Source: Desulfosporosinus acidiphilus SJ4 (lineage in GTDB: Bacteria > Bacillota > Desulfitobacteriia > Desulfitobacteriales > Desulfitobacteriaceae). From it: DNA of 64,000 bases. The notes under the pieces are model-generated. The model ran no database searches and was not told where the DNA came from. It saw only the letters and a program-made list of their open reading frames with translations. This document shows positions 1 through 6,859 of this stretch, piece by piece; the stretch's first letter is position 1; each line of letters starts with the position of its first letter. The DNA is taken from the NCBI RefSeq assembly GCF_000255115.2, contig NC_018068.1:806001-870000 (forward strand), read 5' to 3'. A program made the translations under genes and the position numbers.

Positions 1-561
1 CTCCTCAAGGTCATCCGGAAAGAAATCCCCTTGCGTGCCCATGCCCATCGGGCAGATGATATTATGACCGCCATTCGTATTGCCCGTGAGTTCGATGTTG
101 ATTTAGTCATTGAACATTGCACTGAAGGTCACAAAATTGCCGAAGAACTTGCCGAATTGGGGTACCCGGCTGTAGTCGGACCACTTTTGACGAATCGCTC
201 AAAAGTTGAGTTGAAGGATAAATCCTTTAAAACGCCGGGGGTTCTGGCCAAAGCCGGAGTAAAAGTCGCAATTATGACGGATCACTCGGTAACCCCCATC
301 GAACAGCTTCCCCTCTGCGCAGCCTTTGCCCATAAGGCCGGGATGGACAAAGAGGATGCTCTTCGAGCTATTACTATAAATGCAGCGGAAATTCTCGGTG
401 TCTCAGACCGCATCGGTTCTTTGGAAGTTGGGAAGGACGCCGATTTAGTTGTTTGGAGTGAGCATCCCTTTCAATTGGCAGCTCGTCCTCTCTATGTCAT
501 TATTGATGGGAAACTTGTCTGCCCGGAAGCGAAGAGAGCTGAAGCCAATGATGGATTGTAA
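1..561 (+). CDS. Amidohydrolase (imidazolonepropionase-like), 3' part
   Basis: The gene enters from the left edge, so only the last 186 residues are visible and its true start lies outside the window. The visible part is the C-terminal half of a metal-dependent amidohydrolase TIM barrel: an HAHRADDI metal-binding stretch near residue 14, an IEHCTEGH segment, a TDH motif (the catalytic aspartate region), and the closing GSLEVGKDADLVVW stretch of the small beta domain. Proteins of this type are usually annotated as imidazolonepropionase and related amidohydrolases; the substrate cannot be told from this fragment. The next gene, tsaE, overlaps its last codons, so the two may be co-transcribed. 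Confidence 0.85.
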   Translation, partial: LLKVIRKEIPLRAHAHRADDIMTAIRIAREFDVDLVIEHCTEGHKIAEELAELGYPAVVGPLLTNRSKVELKDKSFKTPGVLAKAGVKVAIMTDHSVTPIEQLPLCAAFAHKAGMDKEDALRAITINAAEILGVSDRIGSLEVGKDADLVVWSEHPFQLAARPLYVIIDGKLVCPEAKRAEANDGL

Positions 562-1051
562 AGTAACGAGTGAGACTGTTGAACAAACTCGAAATTGGGG
601 AAAATGCTTAGGAGAGCGCTTGCTGCCTGGTGATGTCCTTGCCTTAATTGGAGATTTGGGAGCAGGAAAAACGGCCTTGGCCCAAGGAATTGGTGAAGGG
701 TTAGGAGTCACTGGACCCATGACCAGTCCTACGTTCACCTTAATTCATGAATACGAAGGGCAGTGTCAAGGAAAAAAGATTCGGTTAGTGCATATGGATC
801 TCTACCGTCTTCAGCACCCACAAGAAGCGGAAGTTATCGGTGTTGAGGAGTCATTCACAGAGGATGCCATTTGTCTGATTGAATGGCCGGAAATTGCTGA
901 GGATTATTTGCCCGAAAATCGTCTGGACATTAAGATCTTGGGGAGCGGCGAGCAACCCAGGGAGATTATCTTTCACAGTGCTGAAAATGATTGGGAACAG
1001 CGGATTATGGATTTGATTTACTCTAGGGAGAAGCTCGGAGGGTCCCAATGA
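551..1051 (+). CDS. tsaE: tRNA t6A biosynthesis ATPase TsaE
   Basis: About 166 residues, the normal size for TsaE (YjeE). A Walker A motif GDLGAGKT lies near residues 35-42, followed by a TSPTF stretch and the HMDLYRL segment typical of the family. TsaE is the ATPase that works with TsaB and TsaD to load threonylcarbamoyl onto A37 of ANN-decoding tRNAs. The open frame extends upstream to 449, but that part lies inside the preceding gene, so I start at the ATG at 551 (an ATG at 548 is equally possible). The stop overlaps the tsaB start (ATGA at 1048), which implies translational coupling. Confidence 0.93.
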   Translation: MDCKVTSETVEQTRNWGKCLGERLLPGDVLALIGDLGAGKTALAQGIGEGLGVTGPMTSPTFTLIHEYEGQCQGKKIRLVHMDLYRLQHPQEAEVIGVEESFTEDAICLIEWPEIAEDYLPENRLDIKILGSGEQPREIIFHSAENDWEQRIMDLIYSREKLGGSQ

Positions 1052-1773
1052 AATATTTGACCATTGATACAACCACGAAAGTAAGTTCTATTGCCTTAGC
1101 CGAAGATGGGAAGCTTATTGCCGAGGGTTTTCTGCACACCACGAAGACCCATTCGGAGAGAATAATACCCATGCTGGATCAACTCTTTACAGCTGCTGAC
1201 TGGAAACTTTCTGAATTGGAACTCATAGGGGTTGTAAGAGGTCCGGGTTCATTTACCGGTATTAGAATTGGTATCGCCACGGCTCAAGGTTTAGCACAAG
1301 TCTTGAATTTACCGCTGATAGGGATACTGTCCCTTGATGCTCTCGCCTGGGCCGGCTGGGGCAGAGAGGAAGACATTGTGCCTATTTTGGATGCCCGAAA
1401 GAATGAGTGGTATACGGCTCGGTATTGCTGGACCAAGGAGAAGGAAGAGGCGGAGTGTTTAACCTCTCCCCAAGCCCTGACAACCGGAGAATGGTTGGAG
1501 CAATTAAAAGATCTAAATCGACCGATTTGTTTTGTGGGAGATGCTGCCGGAAAGGCAAAACAACAAATAGAGGCCGTATTGGGCGAAAGAGCAAGGGTCA
1601 TGCCGGATTATATAAGCTTGCCGAGAGGTGCCTATGCCGCTCGGGAAGTGTGGAGACGCTGGCAAGAAGTTGGAGCAGGCGAAAAAGTAGAGCCCTACTA
1701 TATTCGCTTTTCGGAGGCAGAAGTCAACTGGGCCAAAAAAGAGCGGGCACGCAAAGGAGAGACGCATGAATAA
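1048..1773 (+). CDS. tsaB: tRNA t6A biosynthesis protein TsaB
   Basis: 241 residues. The N-terminus (YLTIDTTTKVSSIAL) and the GPGSFTGIRIGIATAQGLA motif near residue 70 are diagnostic of TsaB (YeaZ), a degenerate ASKHA-fold protein that scaffolds TsaD and TsaE in the t6A complex. It overlaps tsaE by four bases and rimI by eight, so it sits in a compact operon with its two partners. No unusual features were seen. Confidence 0.94.
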   Translation: MKYLTIDTTTKVSSIALAEDGKLIAEGFLHTTKTHSERIIPMLDQLFTAADWKLSELELIGVVRGPGSFTGIRIGIATAQGLAQVLNLPLIGILSLDALAWAGWGREEDIVPILDARKNEWYTARYCWTKEKEEAECLTSPQALTTGEWLEQLKDLNRPICFVGDAAGKAKQQIEAVLGERARVMPDYISLPRGAYAAREVWRRWQEVGAGEKVEPYYIRFSEAEVNWAKKERARKGETHE

Positions 1774-2230
1774 AGGATTAGTGCGTCCGATGCTCTTGGA
1801 GGATCTGGAAGCCATTATGGAAATTGAACATGCCTCCTTTACAACGCCTTGGTCCTTGCAGGCTTTTGCAGCGGAACTTAAAGACAACGAATATGCCCAG
1901 TATCGTTGTTTGGAGTTGAATGGGCGAGTGATAGGGTATATGGGTCTATGGTTTATTCTTGATGAGGGACATATTACCAACATTGCTATTTCCCCTGACT
2001 ATCGCGGCCAGCGATGGGGAGAATTTTTAATGCGCTCTATTATGAAAGAGATGGCGGAGCTAGGCATGGAACGGATGACGCTGGAAGTACGCGTCTCTAA
2101 TTACCCGGCCCAAGAATTATATAAGCGGATGGGTTTCGCCGCAGCAGGGGTCCGCAAAGGATATTATGCCGATACCGGCGAAGATGCCCTGATCATGTGG
2201 GCGGAATTGGGAAGGGAGGAAGACATATGA
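1766..2230 (+). CDS. rimI: Ribosomal protein alanine N-acetyltransferase RimI
   Basis: 154 residues of a GNAT fold. The N-terminal half has the IEHASFTTPWS motif characteristic of RimI, the acetyl-CoA loop reads ISPDYRGQRWGEFLM (a Q/R-x-x-G-x-G/A type loop in which the usual second glycine is tryptophan), and EVRVSNYPAQELYKRMGF forms the C-terminal signature. RimI acetylates the N-terminal alanine of ribosomal protein S18. It commonly sits between tsaB and tsaD in Firmicutes, as here, overlapping both neighbours by a few bases. Confidence 0.92.
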   Translation: MNKGLVRPMLLEDLEAIMEIEHASFTTPWSLQAFAAELKDNEYAQYRCLELNGRVIGYMGLWFILDEGHITNIAISPDYRGQRWGEFLMRSIMKEMAELGMERMTLEVRVSNYPAQELYKRMGFAAAGVRKGYYADTGEDALIMWAELGREEDI

Positions 2231-3261
2231 CGGTGAGCCAGAAGAAGCAGGTTACTATTTTAGGCATTGAAACGAGCTGTGATGAAACCTCTGCCGCTGT
2301 TTTAGTTGATGGAGTCGATCTGCGCAGCCATATTATTTCTTCCCAAATTAAGACACATCAGAAGTATGGAGGTGTGGTGCCGGAAATCGCCTCCCGGGAA
2401 CATAGCCTTCACATCCAACCGGTTGTAGAGCAGACTTTAGCTGAGGCCGGCGTTGGTTTTACAGATCTTACGGCAATTGCCGTAACCTATGGCCCCGGAC
2501 TCGTTGGTTCTCTTTTAGTAGGGGTTTCCGGTGCCAAGGCTATGGCTTATGCCGCCGGAATACCCTTGCTGGGGATAAACCACTTAGAAGGGCATATCTA
2601 CGCAAACTTTCTTGAACACCACGACATCAAATTTCCTCTGGCAGCCCTTTTAGTATCAGGAGGGCATACCCATCTAATTTTATTTGAAGATCATGGCAAG
2701 TACCGTGTCTTAGGGTATACTCGGGACGATGCTGCAGGTGAGGCCCTGGATAAAGTGGCCCGAGCTTTAGGTTTAGGCTATCCGGGAGGGCCGCAGATCC
2801 AGAATACTTCTCGGGGCGGCAATGAACAAGCTTTTAAGTTTCCGCGAGCAATGTTGGAACCCGGAAGTTTAGATTTTAGTTTTAGCGGAATGAAATCAGC
2901 CGTTTTAAATACCTTGAATTCTGCCCGGATGAAGGGGGAAACTTTGAATGTCCCTGATTTGGCTGCATCGTTTCAGCAAGCGGTGGTAGATGTTTTAGTT
3001 CACAAGGCCTTAACAGCTCTTGAACAGACAGGAGTAAAAACGCTGCTCTTAGCAGGCGGCGTGGCAGCCAATCGATTATTAAGGGAAACACTTGACTATG
3101 AATTATCGCAACGGAAGGTGCGGCTGGTATATCCCTCGCCAATTTTATGCACCGACAATGGAGCAATGATTGCTACGGCGGGTTATTACCACTTTTTAGA
3201 GGGAGATTTTGCTCCTTGGACGCTGAATGCAGTTCCGGGATTAAATTTAAAGTCAATATAG
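2227..3261 (+). CDS. tsaD: tRNA N6-adenosine threonylcarbamoyltransferase TsaD
   Basis: 344 residues from the ATG at 2227, which overlaps the rimI stop; the open frame upstream of it is within rimI. TsaD (Gcp/YgjD) is the catalytic subunit of t6A synthesis. Visible signatures are GIETSCDETSAAV at the N-terminus, the iron-binding HLEGH motif in GINHLEGHIYANF, ALLVSGGHTHL, and the C-terminal LAGGVAANRLLRE and CTDNGAMIA segments. It ends the operon; a strong hairpin terminator follows about 35 bases downstream. Confidence 0.96.
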   Translation: MTVSQKKQVTILGIETSCDETSAAVLVDGVDLRSHIISSQIKTHQKYGGVVPEIASREHSLHIQPVVEQTLAEAGVGFTDLTAIAVTYGPGLVGSLLVGVSGAKAMAYAAGIPLLGINHLEGHIYANFLEHHDIKFPLAALLVSGGHTHLILFEDHGKYRVLGYTRDDAAGEALDKVARALGLGYPGGPQIQNTSRGGNEQAFKFPRAMLEPGSLDFSFSGMKSAVLNTLNSARMKGETLNVPDLAASFQQAVVDVLVHKALTALEQTGVKTLLLAGGVAANRLLRETLDYELSQRKVRLVYPSPILCTDNGAMIATAGYYHFLEGDFAPWTLNAVPGLNLKSI

Positions 3262-3294
3262 TCATTATTGTGGTTTAAATGAAAATGAATTCGA

Positions 3295-3345
3295 CGAAAC
3301 AAAGCGAGGAAGTTAGGTTTTCTCGCTTTGTTTCGTATTCTTTTA
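3295..3345 (+). terminator. Rho-independent terminator after tsaD
   Basis: A perfect 14-bp inverted repeat (3295-3308 with 3322-3335) with a 13-base loop, followed by a T-rich stretch (tattctttt). It ends the tsaE-tsaD operon. Confidence 0.85.
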
Positions 3346-3374
3346 AAAATTAACTTTTTTGAGTAACGACTCGT

Positions 3375-3550
3375 TGTGGATAAGGATAATTTGTGGATAA
3401 TGTGTATAAGTCTGTAGATAACTATAGACAGCGGTTTCAGGGATTTGTGGTTAGCGTGGACAATTCGGATAAAGTTACCCACAGGCCCTGTGGATAGTGT
3501 TGATAACTTTTCCTACAAGGCGGTAAAGCTGACTAGTAAGCTGTGGATAA
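3375..3550. promoter_or_regulatory. Cluster of DnaA boxes
   Basis: Three exact 9-mer DnaA boxes (TGTGGATAA, the complement of TTATCCACA) lie at 3375-3383, 3392-3400 and 3542-3550. Five more 9-mers differ by one base: 3401-3409, 3413-3421, 3475-3483 (opposite strand), 3489-3497 and 3498-3506. Eight boxes in 176 bases is far above chance. No dnaA, dnaN or rpmH lies nearby, so this is either an extra-oriC DnaA-binding cluster (titration or regulatory) or, less likely, a replication origin. Confidence 0.75.
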
Positions 3551-3913
3551 GGATGTGTGTCAATTAAGTTTAAATCTTTAGCAAAACATGACTAAGCAAA
3601 TTGAAAAAATGAAAATAAGTTCGAAACAATGAAAAGAATTTCTAACTAAAGAAAAACATAAAGGTTTAGTTTAGCTAAAAGTTTTAATTCTGTCCTTGTT
3701 TCGCAAGATTATCTGATTAATGTAGAAATTCATCGTTTTTTTAAAAAGTCATGTAGTATTGAGTCATAGTTATTTGATTAAATATTTCGGTACAAAAGAT
3801 GTTGAAAAATTCTAACTATACATAATAAAAATTATAATCGGAAGAAGGAGTTTGCCGCTGTTGAGCGAATATTTCTAATAAACATGTGATTTTACCGAAA
3901 GGCAGTACTAGAG
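3551..3913. other. AT-rich intergenic stretch
   Basis: No gene is visible. The stretch is strongly AT-rich with many A-tracts and TTAG/CTAA-like steps, lying directly beside the DnaA boxes and before the 5-formyl-THF cyclo-ligase gene. It would suit easily melted DNA, but I see no defined unwinding element. Confidence 0.5.
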
Positions 3914-4507
3914 ATGAGTGAGGAGAAGTTATTACAAAAAGGTATCAGCCGCAAATGCTGTTTAGCTCAGCGCGCAGGTATGGGGGAGAAAGAGAGACAT
4001 CACAAGAGCCGGCTTATTCAGGAGAAGATTTTAGCTTTGCCTGAGTATAAGCGAGCTCAAGCCGTTATGCTCTTTCTTAACTTTCGCGATGAAGTAGAGA
4101 CAACGGATTTAGCTGAAATTACCTTGGCAATGCCGAAACGACTTATCTTGCCACGATGTGCGCCTCGAGGGACGCTTCTGCCAATTGAAGTACGCAATCT
4201 TAGAATGGATCTTGAACCAGGGCGCTGGGGAATACGAGAGCCTAAATTGAACCTTGACGAAATAGAACCTTCTGAGATTGATTTAATCCTTGTGCCTGGT
4301 GCCGGTTTCGATCTCCGGGGAAATCGTGTGGGATATGGAGGGGGCTTCTATGATCGCTTTTTCGAGCGGCTTAAGCCGACTGTGCCCAGGATTGCCATAG
4401 CGTTTGAATGTCAAGTCGTTGATGAAGTCCCTGTGGCTGAGCATGATGTTCAAATGACCATGTTAATTACTGAAAAAAATGTTTATCATTTTGAATCTAG
4501 GGAGTAA
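3914..4507 (+). CDS. 5-formyltetrahydrofolate cyclo-ligase
   Basis: 197 residues. The C-terminal signature GYGGGFYDRFF (about residues 140-150), preceded by LILVPGAGFDLRGNRVG, is that of 5-formyl-THF cyclo-ligase (MTHFS/YgfA family), which converts 5-formyl-THF to 5,10-methenyl-THF using ATP. The ATG at 3914 has only a weak ribosome binding site. Fifteen bases separate it from the formate dehydrogenase subunits, which is consistent with a shared link between formate and one-carbon folate metabolism, though co-transcription is inferred only from spacing. Confidence 0.9.
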   Translation: MSEEKLLQKGISRKCCLAQRAGMGEKERHHKSRLIQEKILALPEYKRAQAVMLFLNFRDEVETTDLAEITLAMPKRLILPRCAPRGTLLPIEVRNLRMDLEPGRWGIREPKLNLDEIEPSEIDLILVPGAGFDLRGNRVGYGGGFYDRFFERLKPTVPRIAIAFECQVVDEVPVAEHDVQMTMLITEKNVYHFESRE

Positions 4508-4521
4508 TAGGGGGTATTTAC

Positions 4522-5004
4522 TTGTGCACTGCGTGTGAGGATCTTATCGATCCTAAAGAGATCAAATTAGATGAAATTATTGCCAAGCATCGAAGTGAAA
4601 AGGGACCTCTGATTCCGATTTTACAGGCAGCTCAGGAAGTCTATGGGTACTTGCCTGCCCACGTTCTAAAACACATTAGCAAAGCAACACGTATACCGTT
4701 AGCTAGAATATATGGTGTGGTCACATTTTATGCTCAATTTCGCTTAACTCCGGTAGGACGTAATCTGATTAATGTTTGTATGGGAACGGCCTGTCATGTC
4801 CGCGGAGGAGCCAAAGTCTTAGAAACTCTGGAAAAGGAATTGAAAATTAAAGATGGGGCAACAACGGAAGACGGACGCTTCACCTTAGAAATTGTGGCCT
4901 GTATTGGGGCGTGTGGACTCGCGCCGGTAATATCCATAAATAATGAGGTTCATGGGCGATTGCTGCCGGAAAAGATTGCCGGGATATTAGCCAAATACGA
5001 GTAG
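4522..5004 (+). CDS. NuoE-like [2Fe-2S] subunit of NAD-linked formate dehydrogenase
   Basis: 160 residues starting at TTG 4522. It belongs to the 24-kDa NADH dehydrogenase subunit family (NuoE/HymA type), with a thioredoxin-like [2Fe-2S] domain: cysteines C86 and C91 in CMGTACH and C127 and C131 in CIGACG. It precedes a NuoF-like and an FdhA gene, the arrangement of soluble NAD(P)-dependent or electron-bifurcating formate dehydrogenases in clostridia. The same family also serves in [FeFe] hydrogenases, but no hydrogenase catalytic subunit is present here. Confidence 0.92.
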   Translation: MCTACEDLIDPKEIKLDEIIAKHRSEKGPLIPILQAAQEVYGYLPAHVLKHISKATRIPLARIYGVVTFYAQFRLTPVGRNLINVCMGTACHVRGGAKVLETLEKELKIKDGATTEDGRFTLEIVACIGACGLAPVISINNEVHGRLLPEKIAGILAKYE

Positions 5005-5016
5005 GGGGATAAAGGG

Positions 5017-6807
5017 ATGGCTGAGAATCAAAAGATTCTGGTTTGTGCCGGAACGGGTTGCGCCTCGTCGGGAGCACTTCCAATCATAGATATTTTAAAA
5101 GACGAAATAAAGCGTCAAGGACTCGAAGACACTGTTAGTATTGTCGGCACCGGGTGCCAAGGATTTTGCGAAAAGGGACCAACTCTCGTTATTGAACCTC
5201 AACATGTTCTTTATACTCGTGTTCAAGGAGAAGATATTGCGGAAATTGTTGCTTCGGATATTATGAAGGGTGAGCGTGTTGAGCGACTATTGTTGTTAGA
5301 TACGGAAACTCAGCAACCCATTACTAAAATGTCCGACATACGGTTTTTTGCCAAACAACATCGAATTGTCCTTAAGAATTGCGGAGTTATTGACCCTCAG
5401 CGCATCGGCGATTACACGGCTCGAGAGGGTTACAAAGCATTAGAAAAAGTGCTCAAAGAGATGAAACCGAATGATGTTATTGAGGAAGTTAAAAAATCAG
5501 GATTGCGAGGACGCGGCGGTGCAGGTTTCCCGACAGGTTTAAAGTGGAGCTTCTGCCAACAAACGCCCAGTGACAAAAAATATATTATTTGCAATGCTGA
5601 TGAAGGAGACCCGGGAGCCTTTATGGATCGGAGTGTTCTGGAAGGTGATCCCCATTCCGTCATTGAAGGAATGCTCATTGGTGCTTATGCCATGGGTGTA
5701 GATGAGGGGTATGTTTATTGCCGTGCTGAATATCCATTAGCCATTAAACACCTGGAAATCGCTATTAAGCAAGCTGAAGAAGCTGGTTTCCTGGGAGATA
5801 ATATTCTTAATTCCGGTTTCAATTTCCATTTGAAAGTATTTGCCGGGGCTGGAGCCTTCGTTTGTGGTGAAGAAACAGCTCTTATGGCTTCCATTGAGGG
5901 TAAGCGCGGAATGCCCCGTGTTCGCCCGCCGTTCCCTGCAGTGAGTGGTTTATGGGGAAAACCAACGAATATTAATAACGTGGAAACCTGGTCGAATATT
6001 CCGCACATCATTCGTCATGGAGCAGAATGGTATGCGCAGTTCGGAACGGAAAAGAGCAAGGGGACAAAAATTTTCGCTCTCACAGGAAAAGTGAATAATA
6101 CAGGTCTGGTTGAGGTCCCCATGGGAACAACGCTGCGGGAGATCATTTTCGATATCGGGGGAGGAATCCAGAACAACAAAGAGTTCAAGGCTGTTCAAAT
6201 CGGAGGCCCTTCAGGTGGATGTTTGCCTACAGACATGCTCGATCTCTCCGTAGATTATGAAACATTGACCAATGCGGGAGCGATGGTGGGTTCGGGAGGA
6301 CTTGTCATCATGGATGAGACAACCTGTATGGTTGACATTGCCCGCTTCTTTGTGAATTTTTCACAGAAAGAATCTTGCGGGAAATGTACTCCTTGCCGTG
6401 AGGGAAATAAGCGGATGTATGACATCTTGGATAAAATCACCAAGGGAAAAGGGAAACTGGAAGATCTTGATACTCTGGAGAATCTCGCCTTAACGATTAA
6501 AGAAACTTCTCTTTGCGGGTTAGGTCAAAACGCTCCCAATCCTGTCTTGGCAACTCTCAAATATTTCAGGCATGAGTTTGAAGCCCATATCTTAGAGCAT
6601 AAGTGTCCGGCACACGTTTGCTCCGCTCTTCTGAGCTATTCAATTGATGCCGAGAAGTGTAAAAAATGCAGTCTTTGTGCTAAGAACTGTCCGGTTAGCT
6701 GTATCAAAGGAGACAAAAACACACCCTATGTCATTAATCAAGATGAGTGCATTAAGTGTGGGACCTGTATGGATAAATGCAAGTTTGGGGCTGTCAGTCG
6801 TTCATAG
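5017..6807 (+). CDS. NuoF-like NADH/FMN subunit of formate dehydrogenase (HymB-type)
   Basis: 596 residues with four parts. An N-terminal thioredoxin-like [2Fe-2S] domain has C10, C15, C47 and C51. The NADH/FMN Rossmann-like domain carries GRGGAGFPTG (about 165-174) and AGAGAFVCGEETAL. An SLBB and [4Fe-4S] domain carries ESCGKCTPCREG (about 453-464). A C-terminal two-cluster ferredoxin carries CKKCSLCAKNC and CIKCGTCMDKC. This is the flavin subunit that exchanges electrons with NAD(P) and, in bifurcating complexes, with ferredoxin. It lies 12 bases after the NuoE-like gene and 52 before fdhA. The extra N- and C-terminal Fe-S domains match the longer HymB/HydB/FdhB class rather than respiratory NuoF. 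Confidence 0.94.
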   Translation: MAENQKILVCAGTGCASSGALPIIDILKDEIKRQGLEDTVSIVGTGCQGFCEKGPTLVIEPQHVLYTRVQGEDIAEIVASDIMKGERVERLLLLDTETQQPITKMSDIRFFAKQHRIVLKNCGVIDPQRIGDYTAREGYKALEKVLKEMKPNDVIEEVKKSGLRGRGGAGFPTGLKWSFCQQTPSDKKYIICNADEGDPGAFMDRSVLEGDPHSVIEGMLIGAYAMGVDEGYVYCRAEYPLAIKHLEIAIKQAEEAGFLGDNILNSGFNFHLKVFAGAGAFVCGEETALMASIEGKRGMPRVRPPFPAVSGLWGKPTNINNVETWSNIPHIIRHGAEWYAQFGTEKSKGTKIFALTGKVNNTGLVEVPMGTTLREIIFDIGGGIQNNKEFKAVQIGGPSGGCLPTDMLDLSVDYETLTNAGAMVGSGGLVIMDETTCMVDIARFFVNFSQKESCGKCTPCREGNKRMYDILDKITKGKGKLEDLDTLENLALTIKETSLCGLGQNAPNPVLATLKYFRHEFEAHILEHKCPAHVCSALLSYSIDAEKCKKCSLCAKNCPVSCIKGDKNTPYVINQDECIKCGTCMDKCKFGAVSRS

Positions 6808-6859
6808 ACCCAGAGTTGCGCTTTCAAGATGATGGACAAACTGAGAGGAGTGAAACACT

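Noticed and set aside
3375-3913. Chromosomal origin of replication
   Set aside because: The DnaA boxes fit, but the usual oriC neighbours (dnaA, dnaN, rpmH) are missing; kept only as a DnaA-box cluster.
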